From positions 1-64,000 of the forward strand of contig JANLFP010000002.1 of the NCBI GenBank assembly GCA_024655905.1: 64,000 nt of DNA, in the 5' to 3' direction. The notes under the pieces are model-generated. The model saw only the letters and a list, made by a program, of their open reading frames with translations. It was not told where the DNA came from and ran no database searches. The translations under genes were made by a program, and so were the position numbers. The stretch is from Tepidanaerobacteraceae bacterium. Lineage in GTDB: Bacteria; Bacillota; Thermosediminibacteria; Thermosediminibacterales; Tepidanaerobacteraceae. Shown one piece after another: positions 1 to 7,498 of the stretch (positions are counted from its first letter, which is position 1; the number at the start of each line of letters is the position of its first letter).

Positions 1-177
1 GGTGCAGCAGGAGTAGATTCGTTTATTCGCTATCTGCTTGGAAGAATACGATGTGCCTACCCTGCGAATTATGGGCTTAGGAGGTCATTAGAGGCAATCT
101 TTGATATTGGAAGGCATATTTTGGCAAAGACTGGTCATATAGACTTTTCCATCGAGTATAAATCTATAGCAATATAA
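1..177 (+). pseudogene. HepT/DUF86-like C-terminal fragment
   Basis: Reading from base 1 an open frame runs to TAA at 175-177. It contains a stretch like LEAIFDIGRHILAKTG, which resembles the helix typical of DUF86/HepT-type toxins of the MNT-HepT modules. The protein stops soon after, with an unrelated-looking tail, so this appears to be a broken remnant; the 5' side runs off the window. The assignment is by eye from one short motif and is weak. Confidence 0.3.
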
Positions 178-181
178 ATCT

Positions 182-340
182 ATAGTAAAAGGCCTGCAAA
201 AAGAAAAAATCGCAGTAGCAAAGATTGACAGCAAGGGCAGGTTAACATTACCAAAAAATATAAGGAAGGCCTTGGGAATAGATAGCGGTGATACGTATTT
301 ATTAAATATACACCCAAAGATAAACAGTTGCACGTTATAA
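182..340 (+). pseudogene. AbrB/SpoVT-type antitoxin domain fragment
   Basis: This frame encodes KIDSKGRLTLPKNIRKALGI followed by a short tail and TAA at 338-340. The pattern is that of the swapped-hairpin AbrB/MazE DNA-binding domain found in many antitoxins. The frame is open from 170, but no ATG, GTG or TTG precedes the domain, so the 5' end is lost. Together with the neighbouring fragment it looks like a decayed toxin-antitoxin site. Confidence 0.5.
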
Positions 341-354
341 TGATACAGCTTTAG

Positions 355-426
355 GACCTTGGTCGTTTATGGCAAGGAAACCTCGATGCACATATTTTGG
401 TTATAGGTCAAGATTGGGGGAGATGA
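355..426 (+). pseudogene. Uracil-DNA-glycosylase-like N-terminal fragment
   Basis: A short frame between a TAG (352-354) and a TGA (424-426) reads GNLDAHILVIGQDWG. GQD(W/P)G resembles motif A of the uracil-DNA glycosylase superfamily. The piece is only about 23 residues and has no start. It lies directly upstream of an intact gene that also looks UDG-like, so it may be the remnant of a related second gene. Confidence 0.35.
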
Positions 427-454
427 AAATTATTATATAACAGGAGGGTATTCA

Positions 455-1219
455 GTGAAAAACAGAAAAGAGGCTGTAAAGCATTTATCTATGATATTTA
501 ATGAATATCAGATTTATCCATTATCCTGTTACAAAGAAAACAGTCCTGTGAGGGTTTTTCAAAAACTTTATCCTGATAACTATTACGCTGGCGACATTGA
601 AGATTTCCTGTCATTACATGATTATAAACGAATAAGAAGGGGGGCGGATCTCCCTTGGTGGGGAGAAAAATACTTTGAAAATGACAAAAAGAACAGAGTA
701 ATGATAATAAGTCAGGATTCACTTGCTAAAGATGCGGGAAGTATAGTGTTTTGGGCAAATCTTTTTAGGATAATCCGTAACAAATACGATTACGACAGAT
801 TTACAGAACTCCTTGATGATCCCAAAGTGTTTGAATATAACAAATGGGAAAGGGCTTACAGCCAAATAATGAAGTGGAAAATAGATTTGGAACATTGCTA
901 TATAACGGATGCATCGAAGGTATATTGGTCAGATTTACAAAATAGAAAAGGCTTTAATAAAGAAGCGAGTAAAAGGCTCCTCGAAAGAGAAATAGATTTT
1001 TGTAAACCTGATCTTATAATACTTCTTGGCGCAGAATCCCTTAACCTGCTTTTTGGTCTAGAGTACAAAGATGTTGTTGAAAAAGGGGAATATATTTTTA
1101 TTAAGGGAATACCATGTGTGGTTTCACCTTTTATAACTGGACAGGGGCATACTCAAAAAAATTATCATAAAAGACTTGAAATTGCATCCAAGCTTATTAT
1201 TGAAAAAGTAACAAATTAA
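455..1219 (+). CDS. Uracil-DNA-glycosylase-superfamily-like protein
   Basis: This is a 254-residue protein starting at GTG after an AGGAGGG site. Two segments look like the UDG fold: VMIISQDS near residue 90, at the place of the catalytic GQDP motif A, and a late beta-strand region reading KPDLIILLGAESLNLLFG followed by IPCVVSPF, where the family has its HPS/HPxx motif B. The usual catalytic Asp/Asn pattern and the HPS histidine are not preserved exactly, so glycosylase activity is uncertain. It could be a diverged DNA-repair or defence protein. The gene is AT-rich compared with the core genes downstream, consistent with acquired DNA. Confidence 0.5.
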   Translation: MKNRKEAVKHLSMIFNEYQIYPLSCYKENSPVRVFQKLYPDNYYAGDIEDFLSLHDYKRIRRGADLPWWGEKYFENDKKNRVMIISQDSLAKDAGSIVFWANLFRIIRNKYDYDRFTELLDDPKVFEYNKWERAYSQIMKWKIDLEHCYITDASKVYWSDLQNRKGFNKEASKRLLEREIDFCKPDLIILLGAESLNLLFGLEYKDVVEKGEYIFIKGIPCVVSPFITGQGHTQKNYHKRLEIASKLIIEKVTN

Positions 1220-1373
1220 GGCTATGAAACTTAAGATAAATCCAGGATTATAGAGACAAAAAAACAGCCGCTTTTTCAATGAAAGTAATTTCCATGACAT
1301 CCCCTGTTCATCGTGCTCGTGGTATTATGTAAGCGTCATTAAAATGTGTTATAATATATTAGAGGTGGTAATA

Positions 1374-1592
1374 ATGAAAAAATATAACTTCACTATTCTT
1401 ATAGAGAAAGACGAAGATGGGATGTATGTGGCATCAGTTCCGGCTTTAAAAGGCTGCCATACACAGGCAAAGACAGTGGAGGAGCTGCTTCCCAGGATAA
1501 AAGAAGCTATTGAACTATGCGTGGAATGCGAAAAAGAAGATATTTTACAAAATGAATTTATTGGTGTTCAGCAAATTGAGGTAGTAGTATGA
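1374..1592 (+). CDS. hicB: HicB-family antitoxin
   Basis: This is a 72-residue protein with the HicB partial-RNase-H-like fold signature: YNFTILIEKDEDGMYVASVP followed by LKGCHTQAKTVEE and an amphipathic helix. The chosen ATG at 1374 follows AGAGGTGG; the longer frame from 1344 would begin upstream of that site. HicB normally neutralises the HicA mRNA interferase, and hicA follows with a 4-base ATGA overlap. There is no C-terminal DNA-binding domain, so autoregulation would need another mechanism. Confidence 0.85.
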   Translation: MKKYNFTILIEKDEDGMYVASVPALKGCHTQAKTVEELLPRIKEAIELCVECEKEDILQNEFIGVQQIEVVV

Positions 1593-1810
1593 GCAAATTA
1601 ACTGTTGTTTCCTCAAAAGATATGGTAAAAATATTAGAAAGATTAGGCTTTATTGAAATTAGGCAGAAAGGTAGCCATAAATATTTTAAACATAAAGATG
1701 GAAGGTCTACTGTCATTCCGTTTCATGGAGAGGATTTAGGAAGAGGTTTAATAAGAAAAATACTCAAGGACATCGAAATATCCATAGAAGAATATGAAAA
1801 AATAGCTTGA
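1589..1810 (+). CDS. hicA: HicA-family mRNA interferase toxin
   Basis: This is a 73-residue dsRBD-like protein. It has the HicA signature GSHKYF, with the catalytic histidine at about residue 30, followed by a GRSTVIPFH strand and the GLIRKILKDIEIS helix. HicA cleaves mRNA independently of the ribosome when freed from HicB. Its start overlaps the hicB stop (ATGA), so translation is coupled. The order here is antitoxin first, the reverse of the classical hicAB order but common in Firmicutes. Both genes look intact. Confidence 0.88.
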   Translation: MSKLTVVSSKDMVKILERLGFIEIRQKGSHKYFKHKDGRSTVIPFHGEDLGRGLIRKILKDIEISIEEYEKIA

Positions 1811-1868
1811 AAAATAACTTTTCATTACTATTTGTGCCGCTAGCGGCAGCGGCGGAATGGAGGTTAAA

Positions 1869-2189
1869 ATGATATTGACGACAACGCCTGATGTTGAAGG
1901 AAAGAAAATCGTGGAGTACAAGGGTATAGTTTTTGGAGAGGTTATCTCGGGTGTGAACTTTATTAAGGATTTTGCAGCAGGGCTTTCAAACATTTTTGGC
2001 GGCCGGTCAAAGTCCTATGAGGGAGAGCTGCTCGAAGCAAGAGAAGCCGCATTGAGGGAGATGGAGCAAAGAGCGGCGTCTCTAGGAGCCAATGCTGTAG
2101 TCGGCGTGGATGTTGACTACGAAGTGCTGGGGCAAAACGGCAACATGCTCATGGTGACCGCATCCGGCACGGCGGTGGTAATTGAGTAA
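1869..2189 (+). CDS. YbjQ/UPF0145 family protein
   Basis: This is a 106-residue protein with the UPF0145 pattern: an early [16 protein letters not shown], then [15 protein letters not shown], and a late [13 protein letters not shown] followed by VTASGTAVV. The family forms pentamers in known structures and has been linked to heavy-metal binding, but its function is not established. Start 1869 is chosen because GGAGG (1859-1863) lies just upstream; an ATG at 1857 would overlap that site. It stands alone, followed by the promoter and leader of ilvB. Confidence 0.85.
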   Translation: MILTTTPDVEGKKIVEYKGIVFGEVISGVNFIKDFAAGLSNIFGGRSKSYEGELLEAREAALREMEQRAASLGANAVVGVDVDYEVLGQNGNMLMVTASGTAVVIE

Positions 2190-2309
2190 ATTGATGCAGC
2201 ATGAGGGGAGCGCCTGAGCGCTTGTGGGATTGTTGTACGGCAAAGATGAAGCCTTTCAAATTGCCCGTGGATATGAATGTAAATTTTATTTGAACATTTC
2301 AAGGAAGTA

Positions 2310-2338
2310 TTGTTTTCCGCTCCATTTAATGTTATAAT
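2310..2338 (+). promoter_or_regulatory. Sigma-A promoter of the ilvB T-box leader
   Basis: TTGTTT (2310-2315) and a perfect TATAAT (2333-2338) are separated by 17 bases. The pair lies just upstream of the T-box leader, so transcription would start near 2345 and include the whole leader. Confidence 0.75.
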
Positions 2339-2349
2339 TTATCACAATA

Positions 2350-2640
2350 ATATAAAAGCCATGAAGAGAAGAGTAGCGGGGACTGCAGCGGCGAAAGAGA
2401 GTCGGGGCTGGTGAAATCCGATGCCGTAGGTTCTCAGCGAAGATCGTCTCAGAGCTGCCGGGATGAAAAGAAAGTAGTTCCGGCCGGATCCCCATGGGAA
2501 TCGGCTCCCGTTAGAGCGGCCGGGTATCGGGCCTTCAGCCCTGTACCTGTTGAGGTCCATGCTGCGAGGCATGGACGAATCAGGGTGGTAACGCGAAACC
2601 CTTCGCCCCTACATATAGAGTAGAGGTGAAGGGTTTTTTG
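2350..2640 (+). promoter_or_regulatory. T-box riboswitch leader of ilvB
   Basis: The leader contains the hallmark T-box AGGGTGGTAACGCG (2582-2595), which pairs with the uncharged tRNA acceptor end, followed by a terminator. The 5' half shows T-box Stem I features, including an AAGAGAG stretch and CTGGTG in the distal region. Pairing GGGAC with GTCTC closes a loop whose 3' side carries ATC (2443-2445) followed by G. I therefore favour an isoleucine AUC specifier; CTC (leucine) at 2448-2450 is the alternative. Either fits branched-chain amino acid control of ilvB. Confidence 0.92.
2597..2639 (+). terminator. T-box regulated intrinsic terminator
   Basis: The arms AACCCTTC (2597-2604) and GAAGGGTT (2628-2635) are followed by a T run. 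The 5' arm immediately follows the T-box sequence, so antiterminator and terminator are mutually exclusive, as expected for amino-acid-starvation antitermination. Confidence 0.85.
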
Positions 2641-2670
2641 TTTGCAAAAATTTTTTAAGAGGTGAGAATA

Positions 2671-4350
2671 ATGACCGGTGCGGAGCTTTTGCTGAGGACA
2701 TTGGAGGAAATTGGCGTGGACACCATTTTCGGTTTTCCGGGAGGGTCGGCCCTGCCCATTTACGATGCCCTTTACAGTAACAGGAAAATACGTCATATTA
2801 AGACGGTGCATGAGCAAGGAGCGGCTCATGCAGCAGATGGATATGCCAGAGCTACAGGCAAGGTGGGGGTGGCTTTGAGCACCTCCGGACCGGGAGCAAC
2901 CAACCTGGTTACGGGCATTGCCACTGCGTATATGGATTCAATACCTATGGTTGCTTTTACCGGCCAGGTATCTTTGAGCCTGCTCGGCAAAGACTCTTTT
3001 CAGGAAGTGGATATCACTGGAGTTACTCTGCCTATAACAAAGCACAGCTTTATCATTCGGGATAAAAACGATATAGTGAAAAAGGTCAAAGAGGCTTTTT
3101 TGATAGCCACTACTGGAAGACCCGGGCCCGTTGTGGTGGATTTGCCGAAAGATGTTATGGCAGGGGAAGTAGACGAATCAAATGTTAAAAAAGACGTAAA
3201 CGGCTTTATGGCGTCTTTTACATCAAAACAAAAAGTTTCCGAAAGCTGGCAGAAAAAGCTGCATGAGGCTGCACGGATGATCGATGAGTCGAAAAGGCCT
3301 GTTATTTATGCGGGCGGGGGGGTCGTGACTTCCGGTGCGAATGATGAGCTTTTAAAGTTTGCGGAGAAGATAGGCGCTCCTGTCACAACAACGCTGATGG
3401 GCATAACAGGCTTTCCTTCCGAACATCCCCTAGGCCTGGGGATGCTGGGCATGCACGGCACCGCATATGCCAATATGGCCGTTACGGAATGCGATCTGCT
3501 TATTGCAGTTGGAGCACGCTTTGACGACAGGGTTACGGGTAAAGTAGATGCTTTTGCTTCCGGTGCGAAAAAAATCCATATTGATATTGATCCGGCTGAA
3601 CTGGGGAAAAATGTTGATGTAGATTTGGCTATCAAGGGCGATGTAAAGTCTGTTCTAAGAACTCTGGTAGAGTTGGTTTCGATTCGTAAGCCGGAAGGAT
3701 GGTTGGAACAAATCCGCGAATGGAAAAAGAAATATCCTTTGAAGTATTGCGACAAGGGCCTCAAACCGCAGTATGTGATAGAAGAGATCTCCCGAATAAC
3801 CAACGGTGATGCTATTATTACTACCGAAGTAGGGCAGCATCAGATGTGGGCAGCGCAATTCTACAAATTTAAAAATCCCAGAAGCTTTATTACATCTGGA
3901 GGCCTTGGGACCATGGGGTTCGGACTCCCGGCAGCAATAGGCGCAAAATTGGGCAAGCCGGATAAAGTGGTATTCAATATAGCGGGAGACGGAAGTTTTG
4001 AGATGAACTGTCATGAACTCATTACAGCAGCAGGCTACAATGTTCCTGTAATTAATATTATTTTCAACAATAGGACTCTGGGGATGGTGCACCAGTGGCA
4101 GGAAATGTTCTATGAAAAACGGTTTTCTCATTCTGAACTGCCGGAAATTACGGACTATGTAAAACTGGCCGAAGCCTGCGGAGCAGCGGGATTCAGAGTA
4201 ACGGAAAAGGAAGATGTGACGGAGACGATTATTAAAGCAATAGAATTAAATAGGCCGGTGGTCATAGATGTCCGGATAGACTCTGGGGAAATGGTAATGC
4301 CCATGGTGCCTGCAGGGATGCCCATAAACCGCATGATTGGGTTAGATTGA
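2671..4350 (+). CDS. ilvB: Acetolactate synthase, catalytic subunit
   Basis: This 559-residue thiamine-diphosphate enzyme condenses two pyruvates, or pyruvate and 2-oxobutyrate, in the first common step of branched-chain amino acid synthesis. The N-terminal half shows FGFPGGSALPIYD and the catalytic glutamate region VHEQGAAHAADGYARA. The C-terminal TPP motif GDGSFEMN...NN is intact. The ATG at 2671 is preferred because AAGAGGTG lies just upstream; the GTG at 2662 is part of that site. Control is by the T-box leader. No small regulatory subunit (ilvN/ilvH) or ilvC follows; the next gene is ilvE. Confidence 0.95.
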   Translation: MTGAELLLRTLEEIGVDTIFGFPGGSALPIYDALYSNRKIRHIKTVHEQGAAHAADGYARATGKVGVALSTSGPGATNLVTGIATAYMDSIPMVAFTGQVSLSLLGKDSFQEVDITGVTLPITKHSFIIRDKNDIVKKVKEAFLIATTGRPGPVVVDLPKDVMAGEVDESNVKKDVNGFMASFTSKQKVSESWQKKLHEAARMIDESKRPVIYAGGGVVTSGANDELLKFAEKIGAPVTTTLMGITGFPSEHPLGLGMLGMHGTAYANMAVTECDLLIAVGARFDDRVTGKVDAFASGAKKIHIDIDPAELGKNVDVDLAIKGDVKSVLRTLVELVSIRKPEGWLEQIREWKKKYPLKYCDKGLKPQYVIEEISRITNGDAIITTEVGQHQMWAAQFYKFKNPRSFITSGGLGTMGFGLPAAIGAKLGKPDKVVFNIAGDGSFEMNCHELITAAGYNVPVINIIFNNRTLGMVHQWQEMFYEKRFSHSELPEITDYVKLAEACGAAGFRVTEKEDVTETIIKAIELNRPVVIDVRIDSGEMVMPMVPAGMPINRMIGLD

Positions 4351-4352
4351 TG

Positions 4353-4381
4353 TTGACATGATGTTAAAAAAGTATTATGTT
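4353..4381 (+). promoter_or_regulatory. Candidate ilvE promoter
   Basis: A perfect TTGACA (4353-4358) is followed after 17 bases by TATGTT (4376-4381). A second TATAAT lies at 4400-4405 but has no good -35 element. One of these probably drives ilvE separately from ilvB. Confidence 0.45.
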
Positions 4382-4464
4382 AAATTTAACAATATCTAGT
4401 ATAATGATTATTCGCAAAAACAAAACAAGGACAGTATAGTGAAAAAATCAGGGAGGTCTTCAAG

Positions 4465-5349
4465 ATGAGCATTCAGGTTTACGTAAACGGGAAATACTAT
4501 CCGAAGGAAGAAGCGAGGGTATCGGTATTCGATCACGGTTTCTTATATGGAGATGGAGTGTTCGAAGGCATCAGGGCTTATGACGGCAGAGTGTTCAGGC
4601 TGAAAGAGCATATCGACAGGTTGTATAATGGAGCCAGGGCAATTATGCTGGACATCCCCATCACAAAGCAGGAAATGACAGAAGTGGTGCTGGAGACGCT
4701 GCGAAGAAACAACCTTCGCGATGCCTATATTCGGCTGGTAGTATCCAGAGGCGAGGGGGACTTGGGCTTGGATCCGAGAAAGTGCCGCAAGCCTACAATA
4801 GTTTGCATTACCGACTCAATCGTGTTGTACCCTGATAAAATGTACGAAGAAGGGCTTGAAATCATAACTGCAGCAACCCGGAGAAACCCGCCGGAAGCAG
4901 TCAACCCTCAGATGAAATCCTTAAACTACCTGAACAACATTATGGCTAAAATTGAAGCAAACCTCGCCGGAGTTCCCGAAGCTTTGATTTTGAATGTTGA
5001 CAACTATGTAGCGGAGTGCACAGGGGACAATATATTCATTGTTAAAAACGGCGTGGTTATCACTCCTCCGACATATGCGGGTCTGCTTATAGGAATTACC
5101 CGTGACGCCATAATAGAAGCTGCTGAAAGGATCGGCTTAAAGGTTGAAGAAAAATTATTCACCCGCTATGAAGTATTTACTGCCGATGAATGCTTCCTGA
5201 CAGGTACCGCAGCCGAAGCAATACCGGTGGTAAAAGTTGATGGCAGGATAATCGGCGATGGCAAGCCCGGGCCGATAACATGGCAGATTCTTGCAGCTTT
5301 CAAAGAATTGATAAAATCCGAAGGCGAAAAGATTTATCCTGAGGAATAG
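4465..5349 (+). CDS. ilvE: Branched-chain amino acid aminotransferase
   Basis: This is a 294-residue fold-type IV PLP aminotransferase. It catalyses the last step of valine, leucine and isoleucine synthesis by transferring amino groups from glutamate. The sequence shows the early [20 protein letters not shown], the PLP lysine at about residue 151 in MKSLNYLNN, and the late [12 protein letters not shown] loop. The family is hard to separate from D-amino-acid transaminases, but the length, the motifs and the neighbour ilvB favour IlvE. The ATG follows GGGAGG with normal spacing. Confidence 0.9.
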   Translation: MSIQVYVNGKYYPKEEARVSVFDHGFLYGDGVFEGIRAYDGRVFRLKEHIDRLYNGARAIMLDIPITKQEMTEVVLETLRRNNLRDAYIRLVVSRGEGDLGLDPRKCRKPTIVCITDSIVLYPDKMYEEGLEIITAATRRNPPEAVNPQMKSLNYLNNIMAKIEANLAGVPEALILNVDNYVAECTGDNIFIVKNGVVITPPTYAGLLIGITRDAIIEAAERIGLKVEEKLFTRYEVFTADECFLTGTAAEAIPVVKVDGRIIGDGKPGPITWQILAAFKELIKSEGEKIYPEE

Positions 5350-5384
5350 TAATTGCGAGCACCACAATCATTTCATATATTCTA

Positions 5385-5413
5385 TTGACATCCGTATTTA
5401 AAAGAAATATAAT
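5385..5413 (+). promoter_or_regulatory. Consensus sigma-A promoter of the FMN-riboswitch unit
   Basis: TTGACA (5385-5390), 17 bases and TATAAT (5408-5413) form a perfect housekeeping promoter. The predicted start lies about 10 bases before the RFN element. Confidence 0.9.
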
Positions 5414-5432
5414 ATCTATCAACAAAATACGT

Positions 5433-5576
5433 TTCTTCGGGGCAAGGTGAGGGGATATTTCCCCAATTCCTGACCGGTGGTGATGCTCCCTTTAAAGAGG
5501 GAGACAAGTCCAACAGCCTCAACAGTTGATCCGGTGAGAATCCGGAACCGCCAGTAAAGTCTGATTGGGCGAAGAT
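5433..5576 (+). promoter_or_regulatory. FMN riboswitch (RFN element)
   Basis: The conserved RFN blocks appear in order: CTTCGGGGCAAGGTGA, then CCCC..TTCCTGACCGGTGGTGAT, then GATCCGGTGAGAATCCGGAACC, then GCCAGTAAAGTCTG and GGGCGAAG closing the outer stem. A variable stem-loop with GCTCCC...GGGAG sits between blocks. FMN binding would stop expression of the downstream transporter gene. The sequence is a textbook match and lies between a consensus promoter and an intrinsic terminator. Confidence 0.95.
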
Positions 5577-5591
5577 TTTAACAAAGATAAT

Positions 5592-5673
5592 GTTAAAGAT
5601 AATGTTTTATTATCTTTAACCGATGTCTTTGGCCGTAAAAAAACCTCGAAGAATCGCAGGTTTTATTTTTTTT
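5592..5673 (+). terminator. FMN riboswitch expression platform
   Basis: There are two hairpins. The first is a perfect 12-bp stem, GTTAAAGATAAT/ATTATCTTTAAC (5592-5620). The second, AAACCTCG/CG.AGGTTT (5641-5664), runs into a long T tract and looks like the true intrinsic terminator. Which hairpin is the antiterminator cannot be settled without folding. Confidence 0.7.
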
Positions 5674-5691
5674 ACGGAAAGGGGATTTTTT

Positions 5692-6198
5692 ATGGCAGCA
5701 TCAAATTACTTGAGGACAACAGTTTTGACGGCGCTGTTTTGCGCGCTTGTGGCTATTGCCACAATGGTCATTAAGGTGCCGACCGTTGCGACCCAGGGCT
5801 ATATCAATATAGGCGACGCTATGGTTTTTATTGCGGCAATGCTTGGCGGCCCTAAAATCGGATTAATAGCAGGGGGTGTGGGTTCGGCGATGGCCGACTT
5901 ACTCTCGGGTTACGCCGCATGGGCGCCCTGGACCTTGGCAATTAAAGCTATTGAGGGACTGATAGTGGGGATGTACGCTTGCAAGAGCTACCGCGATACT
6001 CAGAAATTAAAATCAAAAGAAGTGGTGGTATTGGTAATAGCGGCGGCGTGGATGGTTATTGGCTACTATATCGCCGGAGGCATAATGAAAGGCTTTGCCG
6101 TATCTCTGGTAGAAGTGCCCGCCAATATAATACAGGCTGTTGGCAGCCTGATCATAGCAATTCCACTGTTGATAGCACTTAGAAAAATAAAAGTATAG
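5692..6198 (+). CDS. ECF transporter S component, probable riboflavin uptake
   Basis: This is a 168-residue integral membrane protein with about five or six hydrophobic segments. It matches the ECF-type S-component family: TTVLTALFCALVAIATM, GYINIGDAMVFIAAMLGG, and a conserved PWTLAIKAIEGLIVG. S components bind a vitamin and dock on a shared EcfA/A'/T energising module, which is not encoded here. The FMN riboswitch directly upstream makes riboflavin the likely substrate. Start 5692 is chosen because GGAAAGGGG lies upstream; the 5623 frame begins inside the riboswitch expression platform. Confidence 0.85.
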   Translation: MAASNYLRTTVLTALFCALVAIATMVIKVPTVATQGYINIGDAMVFIAAMLGGPKIGLIAGGVGSAMADLLSGYAAWAPWTLAIKAIEGLIVGMYACKSYRDTQKLKSKEVVVLVIAAAWMVIGYYIAGGIMKGFAVSLVEVPANIIQAVGSLIIAIPLLIALRKIKV

Positions 6199-6296
6199 TG
6201 CGACAGTGCGAGAGAAATGAATGATAAGAATGCGAAAAGCCGCATTATAGTAAGGGGATTATAAAAGAGAAGATAATAACGGAAAATGAATAAAAA

Positions 6297-6535
6297 ATGA
6301 AAGACCTGAGGGAGGAATTTGGAAAAATTAAGCTATCTGAATATATCGATAAAGAGTCTACCTTTTCGGCGGGCGTTGCAATAGCCCGCTTAAAGACTCC
6401 CATTTCAGAAGTCCTGAAGTGGGCCAGAAAAATGGAAAAAGAAGCAAAAGAAATAAATGACTGGGGAAAAGATGCTTTCGGCATAGCAGTTTTAAAACGG
6501 TCCGGTGAATCAATAGAGCCGGAATATTTAACCAA
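6297..6535 (+). pseudogene. Cas10/Cmr2 palm-domain remnant
   Basis: This roughly 75-residue frame reads ESTFSAGVAIARLKTPISE followed by WARKMEKEAKEI and KDAFGIAVLKRSGE. That pattern is typical of the C-terminal palm region of Cas10 (Cmr2) in type III-B CRISPR systems. The HD, zinc-finger and GGDD parts are absent, and the frame runs out near 6536 where a CARF gene begins in another frame. The N-terminal and extreme C-terminal parts of cas10 have therefore been deleted. No good Shine-Dalgarno precedes the ATG. Confidence 0.7.
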
Positions 6536-6541
6536 TGATCT

Positions 6542-7498
6542 GTGCTTGCCTGGGCAAAGAACAACTCAAAAGCTTCTGCCGAGATAACCAGCATTCTGAA
6601 GATTAAAGAAAGCCTTAAAGATGATTTGGAAGTATATCTCTTAGCCACGGATACCGTTGTCTCAAGGTTGGCGGCAGAGATAATTCAAGAAGTCCTGCCG
6701 GATTATGGAAATATAAGAGTTGTGTTTAATCCCAAAACCGATGTTATTGAAGGTCTGCAGGTAGATGACTATAAATCTTTTGTAGAAACCGGTCTGCGCA
6801 AACTGGTTGAGAGAATTGATCAAATAATAAATTACTATCCTGATAACGTCGTCTTTAATATTACCGGCGGTTATAAAGGAGTAATACCATATCTCACTAT
6901 TCTCGGGCAGATTAACAGGTGTGAAATTGTATATATCTATGAAGAAACAGAAACTTTAATCACCATTCCCAGAGTGCCCATTTCTGTAGATTTCCAGGTC
7001 TTTGATAGATACTACGAAGAAATACTCCAACTGGAAGAAGCAATAGATAATTATTCGAAGAAAAAAAGCGAGAATTTTGAGCCATTTGAAGTACTGGAGA
7101 AAATGGGGCTGGTGGAAAAAAGGGATGGCGGAGCGGTACTAAGCCCCATAGGTATAATCTTTTTTGAAAGTTTTAAAAATCAATATTTTGTGTTCTACTG
7201 CAGCGATGATGTATGGGATGAAATTCAAAACCAGAGGGACATCCAGAGGGTACTCACTGAAAAGTTCTGCAATAAACAAATTAGAGAAAATAAAACAGAA
7301 GATAAAAATGGCCATTGTGTCTACGACGATGGGGATAATCCCAACAGAATATATTACTTCGAAAAGGACGGAAAAATTTATATTTATAAGACTTTTGAAG
7401 ACGAAGAGGCTGCAAAAGCATATATTAAAAAATCTATTGATAAAGAACAAATAATTAAAAAATCAAAAAAGCGGGAATGGAGGTTAAAAGATGTTTAA
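6542..7498 (+). CDS. CARF-domain CRISPR-associated protein (APE2256/TIGR02619-like), N-terminally truncated
   Basis: This 318-residue frame begins inside a CARF domain: LAWAKNNSKASAEI, then LLATDTVVSRLAAEI, and near residue 105 the signature NITGGYKGVIPYLTILGQ of APE2256/Csm6-type proteins. CARF domains sense cyclic oligoadenylates made by Cas10. The usual N-terminal strand with its TVGTSLL-type motif is missing, and a TGA at 6536-6538 blocks the frame upstream. The protein thus seems to have lost about 40-60 residues in the same deletion that truncated cas10. The C-terminal part contains a winged-helix-like segment and charged tail; I see no clear HEPN RxxxxH nuclease motif. Confidence 0.7.
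   Translation: MLAWAKNNSKASAEITSILKIKESLKDDLEVYLLATDTVVSRLAAEIIQEVLPDYGNIRVVFNPKTDVIEGLQVDDYKSFVETGLRKLVERIDQIINYYPDNVVFNITGGYKGVIPYLTILGQINRCEIVYIYEETETLITIPRVPISVDFQVFDRYYEEILQLEEAIDNYSKKKSENFEPFEVLEKMGLVEKRDGGAVLSPIGIIFFESFKNQYFVFYCSDDVWDEIQNQRDIQRVLTEKFCNKQIRENKTEDKNGHCVYDDGDNPNRIYYFEKDGKIYIYKTFEDEEAAKAYIKKSIDKEQIIKKSKKREWRLKDV

Noticed and set aside
2411-2623. 70-residue plus-strand frame in the ilvB leader
   Set aside because: It lies entirely within the T-box structure and has no Shine-Dalgarno or protein match.
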